Assembly: GCA_045642965.1 (NCBI GenBank)
Contig: JAZUJX010000011.1
Location: 1 to 9,058, forward strand
DNA from: Equadaptatus sp045642965
GTDB lineage: Bacteria > Synergistota > Synergistia > Synergistales > Synergistaceae
Direction of reading: 5' to 3'
Length of the DNA stretch: 9,058 nt
Shown: one piece after another, positions 6,286 to 9,058 of the stretch
How the letters are laid out: each line of letters begins with the position of its first letter
Position numbering within the stretch: position 1 is the first letter of the stretch
Notes under the pieces: model-generated
What the model was told of the DNA's origin: nothing
Database searches by the model: none
The model's input: only the letters and a program-made list of their open reading frames with translations
Translations under genes and position numbers: made by a program

Positions 6286-6756
6286 ATGTCACGTAAAGGA
6301 CATATCAGAAAACGCGTTTCACCGCCCGATTCAGTCTATAACAATGCCGTAATGGGAAGATTTATCAGCTGCCTCATGCTTGACGGCAAGAGAAGCGTTG
6401 CTGAAAAGATTTTCTACGGAGCACTGAATCTGGCAGCAGGCCGTCTCGACCTCAAACCTGAAGAGGTTTTCGAGAAAGCCATGACAAGCGTAGCGCCGCT
6501 CGTTGAGGTTCGTCCCCGCCGCGTAGGCGGAGCGACCTATCAGGTACCTGTCGAAGTTACGGCACCGCGCGGACAGGCGCTTGCAACACGCTGGATTATC
6601 AACTTCTCACGCTCACGCAAAGGCATACCGATGATGGAAAGACTTGCAAGAGAATTCCAGGATGCATGCAAAGGCGAAGGCGGTTCAATTAAGAAAAGAG
6701 AAGACACACACCGCATGGCTGAAGCGAACAAAGCGTTTGCTCACTATCGCTGGTAG
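6286..6756 (+). CDS. rpsG: 30S ribosomal protein S7
   Basis: This encodes a 156-residue S7, the typical bacterial length, from ATG to TAG. S7 is a primary assembly protein that binds the 3' major domain of 16S rRNA and lies near the E site in the 30S head. The N terminus MSRKGHIRKR is a basic arm. The helical core contains FISCLMLDGKRSVAEKIFYG and the conserved VEVRPRRVGGATYQVPVEV segment, which includes the β-hairpin that faces the mRNA exit. The end, THRMAEANKAFAHYRW, is the standard S7 C terminus. In E. coli S7 represses its own operon by binding the rpsL-rpsG spacer. Here that spacer is too short, so if such control exists the target must be elsewhere, for example in the long leader. Confidence 0.99.
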   Translation: MSRKGHIRKRVSPPDSVYNNAVMGRFISCLMLDGKRSVAEKIFYGALNLAAGRLDLKPEEVFEKAMTSVAPLVEVRPRRVGGATYQVPVEVTAPRGQALATRWIINFSRSRKGIPMMERLAREFQDACKGEGGSIKKREDTHRMAEANKAFAHYRW

Positions 6757-6820
6757 AAGCAGCTGCAACACAGGTTATTTGTTTTAAGTTTTAAAGTTAG
6801 GATTTGGTGGTGTTAACGAG
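6757..6820 (+). promoter_or_regulatory. rpsG-fusA spacer with weak fusA ribosome binding site
   Basis: This 64-base A/T-rich gap holds a short palindrome (GCAGCTGC, 6759-6766) but no terminator and no convincing promoter hexamers. The only ribosome binding site candidate at proper distance is GGTGG at 6806-6810, 10 bases before ATG 6821. It is clearly weaker than the AGGAGG-type sites of rpsL, rpsG and tuf. AGGA at 6799-6802 is too far away. Confidence 0.55.
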
Positions 6821-8887
6821 ATGCAAGGCATCGACTTGAGCAAAGTGCGCAATATAGGAATAGCTGCGCATATAGACGCGGGGAAAACAACTACTACGGA
6901 GCGTATCCTTTTCTATACAGGCAAGAAGCACAAAATCGGTGAAACACACGAAGGCAGTGCTACTATGGACTGGATGGAACAGGAGCGCGAACGTGGCATT
7001 ACGATTACCTCGGCCGCTACAACCTGCTTTTGGAACGATTGCCTTATCAATATAATTGACACACCGGGACACGTTGACTTTACGGTTGAAGTCGAACGTT
7101 CAATGCGAGTTCTTGACGGAGCGGTTTCAGTTTTCTGCGCTGTCGGAGGAGTTGAACCGCAGTCTGAAACAGTTTGGCGTCAGGCCGACAAATATCATGT
7201 CCCGCGTGTAGCATTCGTTAACAAAATGGACAGAGTTGGAGCGGATTTTATGGCCGTTGTAGACCAGATGAAAAACCGTCTGGGCGCAAAAGCAATTCCG
7301 ATTCAGCTTCCCATAGGTGTCGAAGATACGTTCAAAGGAATGGTTGACCTTATTAAAATGAAAGCCGTTATCTATGACGATACTCTCGGCACAGAGTACC
7401 ACATTGCGGAAATTCCTCCGCAGCTTAAAGATGACGCCGAAATTGCGAGAATGGAAATGATTGAGGCGTTGGCGGATCATGACGACGAACTTATGAGTCT
7501 TTATCTTGAAGGCAAAGAAGTGCCAAACGAACTTATCACGAAGGTTCTTCGCAGTGCCACGATAAAGATGGAAATATTCCCCGTCATGTGCGGTTCAGCT
7601 TTTAAAAACAAAGGCGTTCAGCCGCTGCTTGACGCAATCGTCGACTATCTGCCCAGCCCGCTCGATATGCCTCCCGTAACCGGCGTCGATCCTGACGACG
7701 TAACAAAAGAAAAGAGCTTCAAAACAGACGTTAACGAACCTTTTGCGGCTCTTGCTTTCAAGGTTATGGTTGACCCGTTTGTCGGAAGAATAGTTTTCTG
7801 CCGCATTTATTCAGGCAGCATTGAAAACGGTGTCACGGTCTACAATTCAGATACAAGACGTCGTGAACGTGTAGGACGCATCCTGCGCATGCACGCTGAC
7901 AAGCGTGAAGACATCGACAGCGCCCAGGCAGGTCTTATAGTTGCCATACCGGGGCTCAAGATGGTCCGCACAGGCGACACTCTTTGCGATGAAAAGAACC
8001 CTATACTGCTTGAGAACCTCACCTTCCCGGATCCGGTCATCTCGCTCTCCGTCGAGCCGATGAGCAAAGCGGACCAGATTAAACTGGCAAAGGGACTTGA
8101 AGCTCTTGCAGAAGAAGACCCTACGTTTAAAGTTTCGCTTAACGAAGAGACGGGACAGACTCTTATAAGCGGTATGGGAGAACTTCATCTTGATATTATC
8201 GTTGACAGGCTTCGCAGAGAATTTAACGTTGAAGTTAAGGTCGGAGCTCCTCAGGTTGCGTACAAAGAAACAATCCGCAAACCGGCAAGAGCAGAAGGCA
8301 AATTTGTCCGCCAGTCAGGCGGTAAAGGTCAGTACGGAGACGTTGTTCTTGAAATCGAACCGCTTGAAGGCGGAGTCGGGTTCGAATGGGAGGACAAAAT
8401 CGTCGGCGGTGCTGTACCTAAGGAATATGTTCCTGCGGCTCAGAAAGGCGTCGAAGATGCGCTTAACAACGGTATCCTTGGAGGATATCCTGTCATCGGT
8501 ATAAAATGCTCAATAGTCGACGGCAGCTACCACGAAGTGGACAGCTCCGAAATGGCATTCCGCGTTGCAGGTTCCATGGCGATAAAGGAATGCTTGAAGA
8601 AAGCAGATCCTGTGCTTATGGAACCGATGATGAGAGTCGAAGTTGTCGTCCCTGAAGAATATATGGGCGACGTAATCGGAGACATCTCGTCACGCCGTGG
8701 CAGAGTATCGGAAATGGATGTACGGGCAAATGCAAGAATAGTAAAAGCATTTGTCCCGCTCGCGGAAATGTTCGGTTACGCGACGGATTTAAGAAGCAGA
8801 ACGTCCGGAAGAGGATCCTTCACAATGACATTTGATCATAATGAAGAGGTTCCCAGAAGCGTTGCCGAAGAGCTCCTTAAAAACTAA
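6821..8887 (+). CDS. fusA: Elongation factor G (translocase GTPase)
   Basis: This encodes a 688-residue EF-G, slightly shorter than the 704 of E. coli. It uses GTP to move tRNAs and mRNA through the ribosome and helps recycle ribosomes. The GTPase domain has AHIDAGKTTT (16-25), RGITIT of switch I (58-63, Thr61), DTPGHVDF (80-87, with catalytic His84), NKMD (134-137) and GSAFKN (258-263). Domain II lies near 300-390, domain III near 400-475 (SVEPMSKADQ), and domain IV near 477-600. Domain IV carries the tip sequence YHEVDSSE with His571, which enters the decoding site. Domain V starts near 600 (MEPMMRVEVVVPEEYMG) and the protein ends VAEELLKN. Position between rpsG and tuf marks it as the main EF-G. 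ATG 6821 gives the standard N terminus despite a weak binding site. Nothing suggests truncation. Confidence 0.99.
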   Translation: MQGIDLSKVRNIGIAAHIDAGKTTTTERILFYTGKKHKIGETHEGSATMDWMEQERERGITITSAATTCFWNDCLINIIDTPGHVDFTVEVERSMRVLDGAVSVFCAVGGVEPQSETVWRQADKYHVPRVAFVNKMDRVGADFMAVVDQMKNRLGAKAIPIQLPIGVEDTFKGMVDLIKMKAVIYDDTLGTEYHIAEIPPQLKDDAEIARMEMIEALADHDDELMSLYLEGKEVPNELITKVLRSATIKMEIFPVMCGSAFKNKGVQPLLDAIVDYLPSPLDMPPVTGVDPDDVTKEKSFKTDVNEPFAALAFKVMVDPFVGRIVFCRIYSGSIENGVTVYNSDTRRRERVGRILRMHADKREDIDSAQAGLIVAIPGLKMVRTGDTLCDEKNPILLENLTFPDPVISLSVEPMSKADQIKLAKGLEALAEEDPTFKVSLNEETGQTLISGMGELHLDIIVDRLRREFNVEVKVGAPQVAYKETIRKPARAEGKFVRQSGGKGQYGDVVLEIEPLEGGVGFEWEDKIVGGAVPKEYVPAAQKGVEDALNNGILGGYPVIGIKCSIVDGSYHEVDSSEMAFRVAGSMAIKECLKKADPVLMEPMMRVEVVVPEEYMGDVIGDISSRRGRVSEMDVRANARIVKAFVPLAEMFGYATDLRSRTSGRGSFTMTFDHNEEVPRSVAEELLKN

Positions 8888-8917
8888 ATAAATCAGCAAG
8901 TACTTATAAAAAATCAA

Positions 8918-8924
8918 AGGGAGG
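8918..8924 (+). promoter_or_regulatory. tuf ribosome binding site
   Basis: AGGGAGG at 8918-8924 is 9 bases before ATG 8934. The 46-base fusA-tuf gap holds no terminator, so tuf is probably read through from fusA. A small palindrome, AAGTACTT (8898-8905), is present and has no clear role. Confidence 0.85.
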
Positions 8925-8933
8925 AAACAGGAA

Positions 8934-9058
8934 ATGGCAAAAGAGAAATTTGAAAGAACCAAGCCCCATCTTAACATAGGAACCATCGGTCACATAGACC
9001 ACGGTAAGACGACCCTGACGGCGGCAATCACGAAGACGCTTGCCCGCCACAACGGAGC
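8934..9058 (+). CDS. tuf: Elongation factor Tu, N-terminal end (partial)
   Basis: The first 41 codons of EF-Tu are present and the window ends inside the gene. EF-Tu carries aminoacyl-tRNA to the ribosomal A site as a GTP complex. The start MAKEKFERTKPHLNIGTIGH and the P-loop GHIDHGKTT (19-27) are diagnostic; the Ile in place of the more usual Val (GHVDHGKT) is a mild variant. EF-Tu is the usual last translation factor of the str operon, and its place right after fusA agrees. Whether this is the only tuf copy cannot be seen here. Confidence 0.98.
   Translation, partial: MAKEKFERTKPHLNIGTIGHIDHGKTTLTAAITKTLARHNG

Noticed and set aside
6797..7072. Minus-strand open frame across the fusA start
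   Set aside because: Entirely explained by fusA coding constraints and its spacer, with no recognisable product.
5892..8887. Antibiotic resistance changes in S12 or EF-G
   Set aside because: Lys43 and Lys88 of S12 are wild type, and I saw no unusual residue at the EF-G motifs I could place.

Overview
The window is a bacterial core transcription and translation locus, read entirely on the + strand. In order it holds the 3' end of rpoB, complete rpoC, an intergenic control region, rpsL, rpsG, fusA and the 5' end of tuf. This is the classical rpoBC-to-str operon arrangement. All genes have intact frames, and I see no mobile element, CRISPR array, tRNA or rRNA gene.

Organism: the gene order, strong AGGAGG-type ribosome binding sites and intermediate base composition fit many Gram-positive-like and deep-branching phyla. 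The S12 sequence (MPTISQLIR start, IPGVGHNLQEH core) and the very large RpoC (1682 aa) make me favour Synergistota. This is a judgement from memory, not a database result.

Bases 1-5449: rpoB ends at 400 and rpoC starts at 401 with no gap, so the two subunits are co-transcribed and probably translationally coupled. RpoC has all core parts: both zinc sites, clamp helices, the NADFDGDQM catalytic loop, bridge helix, and a trigger loop without the proteobacterial insertion. It also carries two large lineage-specific insertions. One near the N terminus is a tandem series of about five 40-residue modules. The other, about 310 residues just before the last conserved C-terminal segment, contains about three copies of a motif also present once in the conserved body. 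Together they account for the extra length over a short β' such as that of Bacillus.

Bases 5450-5891: a strong intrinsic terminator closes the rpoBC unit. A near-consensus sigma-70 promoter (TTGACA, 17-base spacer, TAATAT) follows, then a leader of about 265 bases before rpsL. The leader begins with a small hairpin motif repeated almost exactly about 158 bases later. It also has several potential stems, some mutually exclusive, and a possible three-way junction just before the rpsL ribosome binding site. It matches no riboswitch or ribosomal protein leader I can name, and it is the most interesting non-coding part of the window.

Bases 5892-9058: rpsL (S12), rpsG (S7), fusA (EF-G) and tuf (EF-Tu, cut by the window end) form the str operon. 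The gaps are 22, 64 and 46 bases, with no terminator or clear promoter inside. The short rpsL-rpsG gap leaves no room for the S7-binding site used in E. coli, so any feedback control more likely acts in the long leader.
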